The notes under the pieces: model-generated
Told to the model about the DNA's origin: nothing
Seen by the model: the letters and a program-made list of their open reading frames with translations, nothing else
The model's database searches: none
Made by a program: the position numbers and the translations under genes
Part shown: positions 1 to 7,697 of the stretch, piece by piece
Numbering within the stretch: position 1 is the first letter of the stretch
Layout: each line of letters begins with the position of its first letter
NCBI RefSeq assembly: GCF_001544515.1
Contig: NZ_FCOL02000006.1
Coordinates: 62,001-126,000 of the forward strand
Direction: 5' to 3'
Length of the DNA: 64,000 nt
From: Caballeronia terrestris
Lineage (GTDB): Bacteria > Pseudomonadota > Gammaproteobacteria > Burkholderiales > Burkholderiaceae

Positions 1-1217
1 ATCCGCGACTGATTCGCCCTGACGGTGCGCTCCATCGTGCCGAGCGTTTCCTCAGTGATCGGCAAGCCGTCGGCATACTGCCGGAACCCTGACGCAACCG
101 AGGCGATGCGTTCGATGCTCTCGGATGCCATACGCGGTACGACGCCGGTCATGCTGGCGAGATTCATCAAGTGCTCGCGCGCCGGCGCCCTCGCCTCGCC
201 GCAGATGTCCATCTGATGCTCCCCGCCCGGCCCCCCGTTGAACGTCAGGTCATAGGCGGGTGAAAACTGCCAGCGGCCATCTGCGCCCATCACGAACGAG
301 AAGTTTTTTGCGTGGTCATCGCGGTTGTTGAACACGACGTTGAACACACATCGCTCAAACGCCTGCTGAACCTCGCGCGCGTCCCGCGTCATGAACTGCG
401 TCAGCCGCAGCAACGTGATGTAGTCCATCTGCGGGACGCGAAAATCGGCGTGGGCCACACCCGCCGCCGTATGCATCGGCACACGCATCTCATTCACGCG
501 GTCGAACCGCTCCACGCCAAACGCCGACAGCGAGGGACCGAGGTCGAAGTAAGCCGTGACGGGCATCCGAAGGTCACAGGCCGCAGCAATCGCCCCGTAC
601 ATCGCCTCGACCGCACAGACCTCCTTATGGTCGTACTGCGCCGGGAATTTCACGAGCCACGGTGTTCCCGCGCCTTGCTCCGAGTTCGACATCCGGTTGG
701 AATGCCGGTCATAGTTGACGAGCACCTTGGGGCGCGCGCCGTGCGGCGAGCCGCCCATCAGCGCAAGCTCGCGCAAGAGCGCCTCACTGTCGTCCGCCAT
801 CACCTGGCGGACTTCGTGAGCAAGAGTAAGCAATTGAACATCCTGCGGAACAAGTACTTCGCCGTCATTGGGTTCAAAGACGAGCGCGCCCATCGCTTTC
901 TCGCCGATGAAGGCCAGTCGGTCCAGCGGAGACATGCGCCGGGGGTCCAAGCCCTGCTTCCGAAACAGCCGGTCCATCAGAAGCATGCCCCAGCCGTCCG
1001 GCAATGAGTCGCTCACGAGGCCGGGCAGGCGCAGCTGATGCGCAGGGAAATCTCCGTAGGTCGTCGCTGCGAGCGGCATCTTGAACGGAGACAGATTCAA
1101 TCCGCTTTGCTGCGCGAGCGCGGAGTATTCGAACAGGAGGTCAGTGCCATCGTCGGCCAGCTGGCCGAGCTCGAAGCGCTCACCCCAACCCGCGTAGATC
1201 ACACTGAGTTTTTTCAT
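1..1217 (-). CDS. hipA: HipA-family serine/threonine kinase toxin (3' end outside window)
   Basis: Toxin of a type II toxin-antitoxin pair; HipA kinases phosphorylate translation targets (GltX in E. coli) and induce dormancy. The reading frame is open for 405 codons from ATG 1217 to the window edge, so only the C-terminus is missing (family usually about 400-440 aa). Visible motifs in order: the N-terminal HipA subdomain; a Gly-rich loop SPHGARPK at about 157-164; VKFP with the presumed ATP-binding Lys190; ERFDR at about 236-240; the catalytic loop NRDDHAKN at about 298-305; and the metal-binding motif SPAYDLTF at about 319-326. All kinase residues look intact, so it should be active. Its ATG overlaps the hipB stop (ATGA), which implies translational coupling with the antitoxin made first. 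The real targets are unknown. Confidence 0.93.
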   Translation of the reverse strand, partial: MKKLSVIYAGWGERFELGQLADDGTDLLFEYSALAQQSGLNLSPFKMPLAATTYGDFPAHQLRLPGLVSDSLPDGWGMLLMDRLFRKQGLDPRRMSPLDRLAFIGEKAMGALVFEPNDGEVLVPQDVQLLTLAHEVRQVMADDSEALLRELALMGGSPHGARPKVLVNYDRHSNRMSNSEQGAGTPWLVKFPAQYDHKEVCAVEAMYGAIAAACDLRMPVTAYFDLGPSLSAFGVERFDRVNEMRVPMHTAAGVAHADFRVPQMDYITLLRLTQFMTRDAREVQQAFERCVFNVVFNNRDDHAKNFSFVMGADGRWQFSPAYDLTFNGGPGGEHQMDICGEARAPAREHLMNLASMTGVVPRMASESIERIASVASGFRQYADGLPITEETLGTMERTVRANQSR

Positions 1218-1516
1218 TTCGTTGCCCGTGAAGCACGTTGGCGCTTGACGCTGGCCGCCTCCATCGCCTTGATGGACCTGGGTTTCAGCTCGAACATTCC
1301 GCCCAGTTCTTCCGCTAGTCCCAAAGCCATGACGACTCTGACGAAGTTGTCGAGTGTGGCTTGCCCGCTGCGCTCGAGATTGCGTAAAGCCCTCTCGGAT
1401 ATACCAGCACGGCTAGCGAGCTCTTCCTGCTGCAGATTCTGTGAGAGCCGCTGCGCGCGGAGACGTTGCCCCAACTCCTCCGCGATTTCTTGAGAGCTAG
1501 ACAGTGCAAAGTGCAT
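1214..1516 (-). CDS. hipB: HipB-type Xre-family antitoxin
   Basis: A 100-residue protein with an Xre/Cro helix-turn-helix at about residues 15-70 (GQRLRAQRLSQNLQQEEL, then a SRAGISERALRNLERSG recognition region), followed by a basic tail ending RQRASRATK. HipB proteins bind HipA, neutralise it and repress their own promoter as dimers. The stop codon overlaps the hipA start by 4 bp. No Shine-Dalgarno is visible before ATG 1516; the upstream stretch is A-rich. Repeated half-sites of the form TTAWCSGGCA surround the promoter just upstream and are the likely binding sites. The identity rests on the HTH and the partner gene; the family itself is very divergent. Confidence 0.88.
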   Translation of the reverse strand: MHFALSSSQEIAEELGQRLRAQRLSQNLQQEELASRAGISERALRNLERSGQATLDNFVRVVMALGLAEELGGMFELKPRSIKAMEAASVKRQRASRATK

Positions 1517-1518
1517 TT

Positions 1519-1647
1519 TTGTGCCGGTTAGGCCGCTGAAATTGGCTTATCGGCACAATTATGCTGCTTACGGATTTGGTGGTCAATGAAAGTGCGTTAA
1601 CCGGCATGTATTGATTGACTAAATCATCATTGGCGTCTTAACCGGCT
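1519..1647. promoter_or_regulatory. Array of candidate HipB operator half-sites
   Basis: A 10-bp motif of consensus TTAWCSGGCA recurs four times in 130 bp: 1521-1530 (inverted, GTGCCGGTTA), 1547-1556 (TTATCGGCAC), 1597-1606 (TTAACCGGCA) and 1638-1647 (TTAACCGGCT). The first two form an inverted repeat with 8-bp perfect arms, TTGTGCCG at 1519-1526 and CGGCACAA at 1551-1558. They bracket the promoter, as expected for autoregulation by a HipB dimer. The motif differs from the E. coli HipB operator (TATCC-N8-GGATA), so assignment is by position and repetition. Confidence 0.6.
1558..1586 (-). promoter_or_regulatory. hipBA promoter
   Basis: On the minus strand TTGACC (1586-1581) and CATAAT (1563-1558) are separated by exactly 17 nt, a good sigma-70 match. 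Transcription would start near 1551, about 35 nt before the hipB ATG. Candidate operator copies lie just upstream of the -35, against the -10 and downstream of the start. Confidence 0.7.
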
Positions 1648-1749
1648 TAAAATTACCGATAAAAGGCGTTCGAAGCGCTCTCGCCTGCTCGACAGCGTTT
1701 GAGGCGATGACTCGCGTAATCGCCAAGGCGTGGTCGAGCCGAAGCCTGA

Positions 1750-2154
1750 CTAACGACGGTTGCGCATCCAGTCGGCGGTATCGAAGAAGGAGGTGAGGAG
1801 TCGCTCGCGCAGCGTCACGTCGAGGCCGACGTCTTCCATCGCCCACGCCATGCAGCGCAGCCACTGGTCGCGCTCATCGGTGGCGATCGCGAACGGCAGG
1901 TGCCGCGCCCGCAAACGCGGATGGCCGAAGCGGCTGATGTAATGGTCCGGGCCGCCCATCCAGCCGCACAGGAACCAGAAGAACTTGTCGCGCGAGCCGT
2001 CGAGCGTCGGCGGATGCAGCGCGCGGATGCCCGCGAATTCGGGTTCGAGGTCCATCAAGTCATAGAACCGGTCGACCAGCGCGCGCACGCACTCTTCGCC
2101 GCCAACGAGTTCGAACGCCGTCGGTTGCGGCGCTTCGCTGTTCACTTCGCTCAT
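1750..2154 (-). CDS. Group II truncated hemoglobin
   Basis: A 134-residue heme protein of the 2-on-2 globin family, group II (TrHbO type), which binds oxygen or NO in the cytoplasm. Diagnostic features are the WFLCGWMGGP stretch around residue 66 and the proximal-His segment SRFGHPRLRARH around residues 80-91. The ATG at 2154 gives the normal family length; upstream in-frame starts would add an unrelated Arg-rich extension. It is the last gene of a minus-strand run with the FtsX-type permease, starting only 26 bp after that gene's stop, so co-transcription is likely. Confidence 0.9.
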   Translation of the reverse strand: MSEVNSEAPQPTAFELVGGEECVRALVDRFYDLMDLEPEFAGIRALHPPTLDGSRDKFFWFLCGWMGGPDHYISRFGHPRLRARHLPFAIATDERDQWLRCMAWAMEDVGLDVTLRERLLTSFFDTADWMRNRR

Positions 2155-2180
2155 AAGTTCAGAAAAGGTCGATAAAGTGT

Positions 2181-4733
2181 CTAGGCATCGCGCAACGACT
2201 GCAACGCGGGCCGCGAGAGCACGCGCCGCAAGCTGAGCCACCCGCCGACACCCGCGCACGCCACGCCCGCGACGATGCCGGCCGGCAGGAGCCATGGATT
2301 GAAATCGATGTGGAATTCGAACACGCGCGACGCCAGCACGTAGCCGATCACCTGCGCGCCGAGCGCCGCCATCAGGCCCGCGAGCGCGCCGACCGCGACG
2401 AATTCCGCCACCTGCACCGAACGCACCTGCCTGTGCGACGCACCCAGCGCGCGCAGGAGCGCCGATTCGCGCATGCGCTCGTCGCGCGTGCCGGCGAGCG
2501 CCGCGTAAAGCACGAGCACGCCCGCGGCGAGCGTGAAGAGGAACAGGAACTGCACCGCGCCGATCACCTGCGCGAGCGTGCGCTGGATCTGCGCGAGGAT
2601 CGGCGCGGTGTCGATCGCGGTGACGTTCGGATACTGCGCGACGATGCCGTCGATCAGCGCCTGCTGGTTCGACGGCAAGTAGAAGCTCGTGATGAACGTC
2701 GCGGGGAAATCGGCGAGCGCGGCGGGCGGCATCAGAACGAAGAAGTTGACCTTGAACGAATTCCAGTCGAGCTTGCGCACGCTCGTGACGGGCCCCTCCA
2801 CCTGCAGCCCGGCGACGTCGAAGCGCAGCGTGTCGCCGAGTTTCACGTTGATCGTCTTCGCCAGCCCCTGCTCGATCGAAACCTGCGGCTTCTCGTTCGT
2901 GCCGAACCAGTCGCCCTCGACAACGCGGTTGTCGCTCGGCAGTTCAGTCTGATACGACAGGTTGAATTCGCGGTCCACGAGGCGCTTCGCGTCGGCCTTC
3001 TGGTAGTTGTCCGGGCTTACAGGCTTACCGTTGATCGCGATCAGCCGGCCGCGCACCATCGGTGAGAGGGCCGCGTCGGCCTGGCCGTGCTGCTTCAGAT
3101 AAGTCGCGACGCCCGGCCGCTGGTCCGGCTGGATGTCGATCAGGAACTGGTTCGGCGCGTCGGGCGGCGTGGCGTTGCGCCAGCCGGCGATCAGGTCGTT
3201 ACGCGTCATCGCGATCAGCAACAGGCACATCAGGCCGATGCCGAGCGCCGTGATCTGCAGCGCGCTCGCGCCGCTCCGGCGTTCCAGCGACGCCAGCGCA
3301 TAGCGCCAGCCTACGCCCGCGCCGCCGCGCTCGCGCCGCACATAGCGCGCCGCTGCCCAAAGCGCCGCGCGCGCGATCGCGCCGAAAATGAGCAGCCCGC
3401 CCGCGAACCCACCCGCTACGATCCCACCGAGCTTCCACTCGCCCGCCGCGATCACCAGCAGCAGCCCGAACAGCAAAACGCCGACACCGTAAGCGGCATG
3501 TGCGACGCGTTCCTCCGCGCCGATTTCGCGCCTGATCACGTGGACCGGCGGCACGCGCGTGAGCGGCAGGAGCGGCGGCACCGCGAAGCCGAGCAGCAGC
3601 ACGAGCCCCATCGCGATGCCTTGCAGTGCGGGCCAGACGCTCGGCTTCGGCAATTCCACTTCAACCAGCGTCCCGAGCCAGTTCAGCAGCACGAGATGCC
3701 CGCCGAACCCGAGTACAACGCCCACGACGCTACCCAGCACGCCGATCGTCAGGAATTCGCCGATGAAAAGCGAACGCAGCGTCCATTGGCTGACGCCGAG
3801 ACAGCGCATCGCGGCGCAGCCGTCGAGATGGCGCCGCGCGAAACGGTGCGCGGCCATCGCGATCGCGACCGCCGCGAGGAGCGCGGTCAACAGCGAAACG
3901 AGCGTGAGAAAGTGACTCGCGCGATCGATCGTCTGGCGCACCTGCGGCTGGCCGTCCTGCAGCGATTCGAGATTGACACCGCGCAGCTTGCCGCCATCGA
4001 CCCGTTCCCGCGCCCACGTCGCGAACCGGTCGACCTGCGCCTCCGGTCCCGCGACCAGCAGCCGGTACGTGACGCGGCTTCCATAACCGACCAGGCCCGT
4101 GCCCGCGAGTTCGTCGGCGCGCATCATCAGGCGCGGTGAGAAGTTGACGAAGCCGAAGCCGCGATCCAGCTCGCGCGTGATGACCGCCACCACCGTGAAC
4201 GTCCGCGTGCCGACCTTCACCGTGCCGCCGACGCGCGTCTTCAGCGCATCGGCGAGTGCCGGGTCCAGCCAGACGGTGCCGGGCGCGGGGATCGCGGTTG
4301 CAGGGGCATCGGCGGCGCCGGGCGCGGGGGCAATCCGCACGGCGCCGCGCAACGGATAACCCGGCGACACGCCCTTGATCGCCGCAAGCCGCGACACCGG
4401 CTGCGCACCGGTCGCGCTGATCATGCTCGGGAAAATCGTGGTGGTGGCCGTCGCGAGCTTGAGCGCGGCCGCTTCCTGCGCGAACGACGGATCGACCGGA
4501 TGATCGGCGCGCACGAGGAAATCGGCGGCGATCATCTGGCGGGCATCACGCTCGAGGCCGTGGCGCATGCGGTCGGCGAGAAAGCCGACGCTCGCGAGCG
4601 CCGCTACGGCGAGCACGAGCGCGAACAAGAGCATCGTGAGTTCGCCCGCGCGCCAGTCGCGCGCGGTCATTCGGAGGGACTGGCGGAAGGTATCGGTGAA
4701 TCCGGGGCGGTTTTTCCGGGACGCGGCGCTCAA
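2181..4733 (-). CDS. FtsX-family ABC transporter permease (YbbP-like)
   Basis: An 850-residue inner-membrane protein with the YbbP architecture: an N-terminal membrane helix at about 33-53, a large periplasmic domain, a central group of helices from about 270, a second periplasmic domain, and C-terminal helices. It contains two FtsX-like permease domains, the last including the DERMRESALLRALGASHRQ cytoplasmic loop typical of the family. YbbA/YbbP-type systems are thought to handle lipoproteins or export small molecules. The start is TTG at 4733, overlapping the upstream stop (TTGA), which fits translational coupling and leaves the conserved RQSLRMTARDWRAGEL segment near the N-terminus. No ATPase partner (YbbA type) and no TesA-like esterase is adjacent, which is unusual. 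Confidence 0.87.
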   Translation of the reverse strand: MSAASRKNRPGFTDTFRQSLRMTARDWRAGELTMLLFALVLAVAALASVGFLADRMRHGLERDARQMIAADFLVRADHPVDPSFAQEAAALKLATATTTIFPSMISATGAQPVSRLAAIKGVSPGYPLRGAVRIAPAPGAADAPATAIPAPGTVWLDPALADALKTRVGGTVKVGTRTFTVVAVITRELDRGFGFVNFSPRLMMRADELAGTGLVGYGSRVTYRLLVAGPEAQVDRFATWARERVDGGKLRGVNLESLQDGQPQVRQTIDRASHFLTLVSLLTALLAAVAIAMAAHRFARRHLDGCAAMRCLGVSQWTLRSLFIGEFLTIGVLGSVVGVVLGFGGHLVLLNWLGTLVEVELPKPSVWPALQGIAMGLVLLLGFAVPPLLPLTRVPPVHVIRREIGAEERVAHAAYGVGVLLFGLLLVIAAGEWKLGGIVAGGFAGGLLIFGAIARAALWAAARYVRRERGGAGVGWRYALASLERRSGASALQITALGIGLMCLLLIAMTRNDLIAGWRNATPPDAPNQFLIDIQPDQRPGVATYLKQHGQADAALSPMVRGRLIAINGKPVSPDNYQKADAKRLVDREFNLSYQTELPSDNRVVEGDWFGTNEKPQVSIEQGLAKTINVKLGDTLRFDVAGLQVEGPVTSVRKLDWNSFKVNFFVLMPPAALADFPATFITSFYLPSNQQALIDGIVAQYPNVTAIDTAPILAQIQRTLAQVIGAVQFLFLFTLAAGVLVLYAALAGTRDERMRESALLRALGASHRQVRSVQVAEFVAVGALAGLMAALGAQVIGYVLASRVFEFHIDFNPWLLPAGIVAGVACAGVGGWLSLRRVLSRPALQSLRDA

Positions 4734-5359
4734 TCGTGCTTGCTCCGCAGCCGGCTGAAGCGCTCGACGCCGCCCGGCAGCATGTGCTTCGCCATGCGGC
4801 TCACGCCACCGTGCACGCCGCGCACGAGGCGCGGCAAGGCCCAGCCGGCGAACACGAGAAACGCGATCACGAGCACGAGGAACAGGAGCGGCACGAACAG
4901 CGCGAGCGTGAGGCCGCCGAGCGCGCCGACATCCTCGGTCGCCGACGCGGCCCAGTTCGACACCGGTTCCGGCGACAGGTTGATCAGCGCGCGCGTGCCC
5001 GCCTTGGCGAAATGCGACGCGCCAGCAAGCGTGCCGCCAGCAAGCGCGGCGACGGTGACGAGCGCCGGATCGGCGTGACCGAATGACGCAGCCGCGAGCA
5101 CGGCGCCTGCTGGAATGCGGATCAGCGTGTGGATGGCGTCCCAGAGGGAATCGAAGGCGGGGATCTTGTCAGCAAGAAATTCGACGACGGCGAGAAAGCC
5201 CGCCACGCCGATCACCCACGGTGAACTGAGCACGGCGAGCGTGTCGGGTAGATGCACGAGACCCATGCGCTCAAGCAGACCCGCGACGAAAATCGTGAGA
5301 TACAGGCGCAGCCCGCTGGCCCACGAAAGGCCCGCTGCGAGCGAAAGAGTTTCCAGCAT
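4730..5359 (-). CDS. DUF4126 family membrane protein
   Basis: A 209-residue integral membrane protein with about five hydrophobic segments, matching the DUF4126 family of unknown function. It starts MLETLSLAAGLSWASGLRLY, and its C-terminus is hydrophobic then basic. The start at 5359 is chosen because AGGAGG lies 7 nt upstream; a longer in-frame start at 5401 lacks this. It heads an apparent operon with the FtsX-type permease (stop/start overlap) and the globin. Function unknown. Confidence 0.85.
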   Translation of the reverse strand: MLETLSLAAGLSWASGLRLYLTIFVAGLLERMGLVHLPDTLAVLSSPWVIGVAGFLAVVEFLADKIPAFDSLWDAIHTLIRIPAGAVLAAASFGHADPALVTVAALAGGTLAGASHFAKAGTRALINLSPEPVSNWAASATEDVGALGGLTLALFVPLLFLVLVIAFLVFAGWALPRLVRGVHGGVSRMAKHMLPGGVERFSRLRSKHD

Positions 5360-5588
5360 TGCCGCCTCCTTGCGTGCTGCACGCGAAGCCGCGCTTGGCA
5401 TGTGCGGCCAGGTCGGTTGCTTCCGCCGGAGTTGCCGGAAGAAGCCGCCCGCATCGCGGAAGATGCCGGCAATTGATGTGACGGTTGCGGCCCGAAGGAT
5501 GATTTCGAGATGACTTCAGACCATTATAGCCACGCACGGGCAGCCATTGCATCTAGCATAAAAACAACCGATGCATTCCCGCAGGCGC

Positions 5589-5909
5589 TCAATGTCCCGA
5601 AGACAGCTTCAGCCCGATGAGCCCGATTACGATCAGCGCCGCGCTAGCGACCCGCGCGACAGTCAGCGCCTCCCCCATCACGACGATGCCGAACACGAAG
5701 GCGCCGACCGCGCCGATGCCCGTCCAGACGGCATACGCCGTGCCGAGCGGCAACTGGCGCATCGCGATGGCGAGCAGCACGAAGCTGCCGACAGCGGTGA
5801 CGAGCGTGAACACCGACGGCCAGAGCCGCGTGAAGCCTTCGGACGTTTTGAGACCGGCGGCCCAGGCAACTTCGAGCAGGCCGGCGATGAGAAGAAGAAT
5901 CCAGGACAT
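5589..5909 (-). CDS. gdx: SMR-family guanidinium exporter (Gdx/SugE)
   Basis: A 106-residue four-helix small multidrug resistance protein of the SugE/Gdx branch, which exports guanidinium in exchange for protons as an antiparallel dimer in the inner membrane. The essential Glu13 in the first helix sits in a [12 protein letters not shown] context typical of Gdx rather than EmrE. The start is ATG 5909, with GGAG 8 nt upstream. The leader carries a guanidine-II riboswitch whose linker can pair with this ribosome-binding site, which independently supports guanidinium as the substrate. Monocistronic as far as the window shows. Confidence 0.93.
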   Translation of the reverse strand: MSWILLLIAGLLEVAWAAGLKTSEGFTRLWPSVFTLVTAVGSFVLLAIAMRQLPLGTAYAVWTGIGAVGAFVFGIVVMGEALTVARVASAALIVIGLIGLKLSSGH

Positions 5910-5915
5910 CGGAGA

Positions 5916-5976
5916 CACTCCATAAAAAACATGGGGCCGTCCCCGTTGATGATGGAGCGCGCGCGGTCGTCCGCGT
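5916..5976 (-). ncRNA. Guanidine-II (mini-ykkC) riboswitch
   Basis: Read on the minus strand, two short hairpins with ACGR loops lie in tandem before gdx: a CGCGG stem with loop ACGA (5975-5962) and a GGGG stem with loop ACGG (5944-5933). This is the hallmark of guanidine-II RNAs, in which the paired loops each bind guanidinium. The 17-nt linker contains CGCTCCAT (5959-5952), which can pair with ATGGAGTG (5923-5916), the gdx Shine-Dalgarno region. So the ligand-free RNA would hide the ribosome-binding site and guanidinium would free it. No terminator is present, consistent with translational control. Confidence 0.93.
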
Positions 5977-5994
5977 GGCTGTAGGTGAAGTGTA

Positions 5995-6003
5995 ATTGTA
6001 CCA
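5995..6003 (-). promoter_or_regulatory. gdx promoter, extended -10
   Basis: TGGTACAAT on the minus strand (6003-5995) is an extended -10 element; no convincing -35 is seen. Transcription would begin near 5988, about 12 nt before the first riboswitch hairpin. The remaining stretch up to the cioA start (6004-6255) is AT-rich in part and must hold the cioAB promoter, but no clear operator could be assigned. Confidence 0.6.
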
Positions 6004-6255
6004 AAATGGTGCAAAACGTTCAGCGCAGAGGATTCGTCGATCCGTCTTATATGACGATAGATAAATTTGATAACCCCCACTTGATCCGCTTTAAATGTCT
6101 TTGGCAGACAAAAACGAATCATTGAATAAAGCGCGTTAATCAACGAAATCGTGTATTAATCTGAATGGCGCGACTCCTTTAATTCGCCGGTGGTTTTGCC
6201 GTGCAGCGCGGCGAAAGCGGGATATCCCTATCGACATCTTCGACGCGGAGTGCTC

Positions 6256-7683
6256 ATGGAGTTCGATGCCGTCCTCTTATCCCGCTTCCAGTTTGCCTGG
6301 GTCGTCGCTTTTCACATTCTCCTGCCGGCTTTCACGGTCGGCTTGTCGTGCTTTATCGCCACGCTCGAATTCAACTGGTGGATCACCAAGCGCGACGTCT
6401 ATCGACGGCTTTCCGCTTTCTGGCTGAAGATTTTCGCGGTCTCGTTCGGGATGGGCGTGGTCTCCGGCATCGTAATGCCGTTCCAGTTCGGCACCAACTG
6501 GAGCCGTTTTTCCGATGCCACCGCGAACGTCATCGGCCCGCTGATGGGCTACGAAGTGCTGACCGCGTTCTTCCTCGAAGCCGCGTTCCTCGGCGTGCTG
6601 CTCTTCGGGCGCAAGCTCGTGCCGCAGTGGGCGCACGTGATGTCCGCGATTTTCGTGGCGACGGGCACCGTGGTGTCGTCGTTCTGGATTCTCGCGGTCA
6701 ATAGCTGGATGCAGACTCCGCAAGGCCATCGAATCCTGCCCGACGGCCGCTTCGAAGTCGTCAGCTTCTTCGACGTGATCTTCACGCCCTCTTTTCCGTA
6801 CCGGCTCGGCCACACGGTGAGCGCCTTTCTGGTGACGGCCGGCTTCGTGATCCTCGGCGTCGGCGCGATGTACATCCTGCAGCGGCGCGCCCTCGAGGAA
6901 AGCCGCGTGATGCTGAAGATGTCGCTGATCTTTCTGGTCATCATGGTGCCGGTGCAGATGGTGATCGGCGACATGCACGGCCTCAACACGCTCAAGCACC
7001 AGCCGGTGAAGATCGCCGCGATGGAGGGCCTGTGGGAAACCCGCTCGCGCGTGCCCGCCAATCTCTTCGCGATCCCCGATCAGCAAGCCGAGAAGAATTA
7101 CTTTGAGATCGCGATTCCGGTGCTCGGCAGCATCTACCTGACGCACGATCCGAACGGCACCGTGCAGGGCCTCAAGGCGTTCCCGCGCGAGGACCGGCCT
7201 AACGTCGCCGTCGTGTTCTTCGCGTTCCACATCATGGTCGGCATCGCGCTGTTGATGTTCGGGCTCGTGCTGTCCGGCATCGTGCTCTTTGCGCGCGGGC
7301 GGCTCGAACAAAGCCGCAAGTGGCTACGGTGCGCGACGTTCAGCATGCCGCTCGGGTTCATCGCGGTGATCGCCGGGTGGACGACGACCGAAGCCGGCCG
7401 CCAGCCGTGGACGGTCTACGGGATCCTGCGCACCCGCGATTCGGTGACGCCCTCGCTGACCGCGGCGAACGTCGGGCTGTCGTGGCTGCTTTACGTGCTC
7501 GCGTATATCGTGATCTTCGGCGCGGGGTTCACGCTGCTGCGGCGGCTGGTGCGCGTCGGGCCGTCGGAAGCGACGCAGGGCCAGGACAGCGAACTGCTGC
7601 AGCCCGAGACGCGCGCGGCGCGGCCGCTTTCGGCGTTATCGACGAAAACGGCGAACCATTCCAAGCCGCCGTCCGGCGTCTGA
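6256..7683 (+). CDS. cioA: Cytochrome bd-type quinol oxidase subunit I (CioA/CydA)
   Basis: Heme-bearing subunit I of a bd-type terminal oxidase: it oxidises quinol and reduces oxygen to water in the inner membrane. The 475 residues include about nine membrane helices. The N-terminal RFQFAWVVAFHILLPAF holds a conserved heme-ligand His, and a GRQPW motif sits in GWTTTEAGRQPWTVYGILRT near residue 380. Length and the short quinol loop fit the cyanide-insensitive CIO branch better than E. coli CydA (522 aa). ATG 6256 is chosen because homology begins with MEFDAVLLSRFQ; the frame stays open further upstream without support. Followed 14 bp later by cioB. Confidence 0.93.
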   Translation: MEFDAVLLSRFQFAWVVAFHILLPAFTVGLSCFIATLEFNWWITKRDVYRRLSAFWLKIFAVSFGMGVVSGIVMPFQFGTNWSRFSDATANVIGPLMGYEVLTAFFLEAAFLGVLLFGRKLVPQWAHVMSAIFVATGTVVSSFWILAVNSWMQTPQGHRILPDGRFEVVSFFDVIFTPSFPYRLGHTVSAFLVTAGFVILGVGAMYILQRRALEESRVMLKMSLIFLVIMVPVQMVIGDMHGLNTLKHQPVKIAAMEGLWETRSRVPANLFAIPDQQAEKNYFEIAIPVLGSIYLTHDPNGTVQGLKAFPREDRPNVAVVFFAFHIMVGIALLMFGLVLSGIVLFARGRLEQSRKWLRCATFSMPLGFIAVIAGWTTTEAGRQPWTVYGILRTRDSVTPSLTAANVGLSWLLYVLAYIVIFGAGFTLLRRLVRVGPSEATQGQDSELLQPETRAARPLSALSTKTANHSKPPSGV

Positions 7684-7697
7684 AGAGGAGACCCTGC

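Noticed and set aside
1619-1864. Short minus-strand open frame between hipB and the globin
   Set aside because: It shares DNA with the 3' end of the globin gene in another frame and has no start signal or family match.
6061-6160. Possible FNR/Anr box upstream of cioA
   Set aside because: TTGAT half-sites exist, but no TTGAT-N4-ATCAA pair was found at proper spacing.
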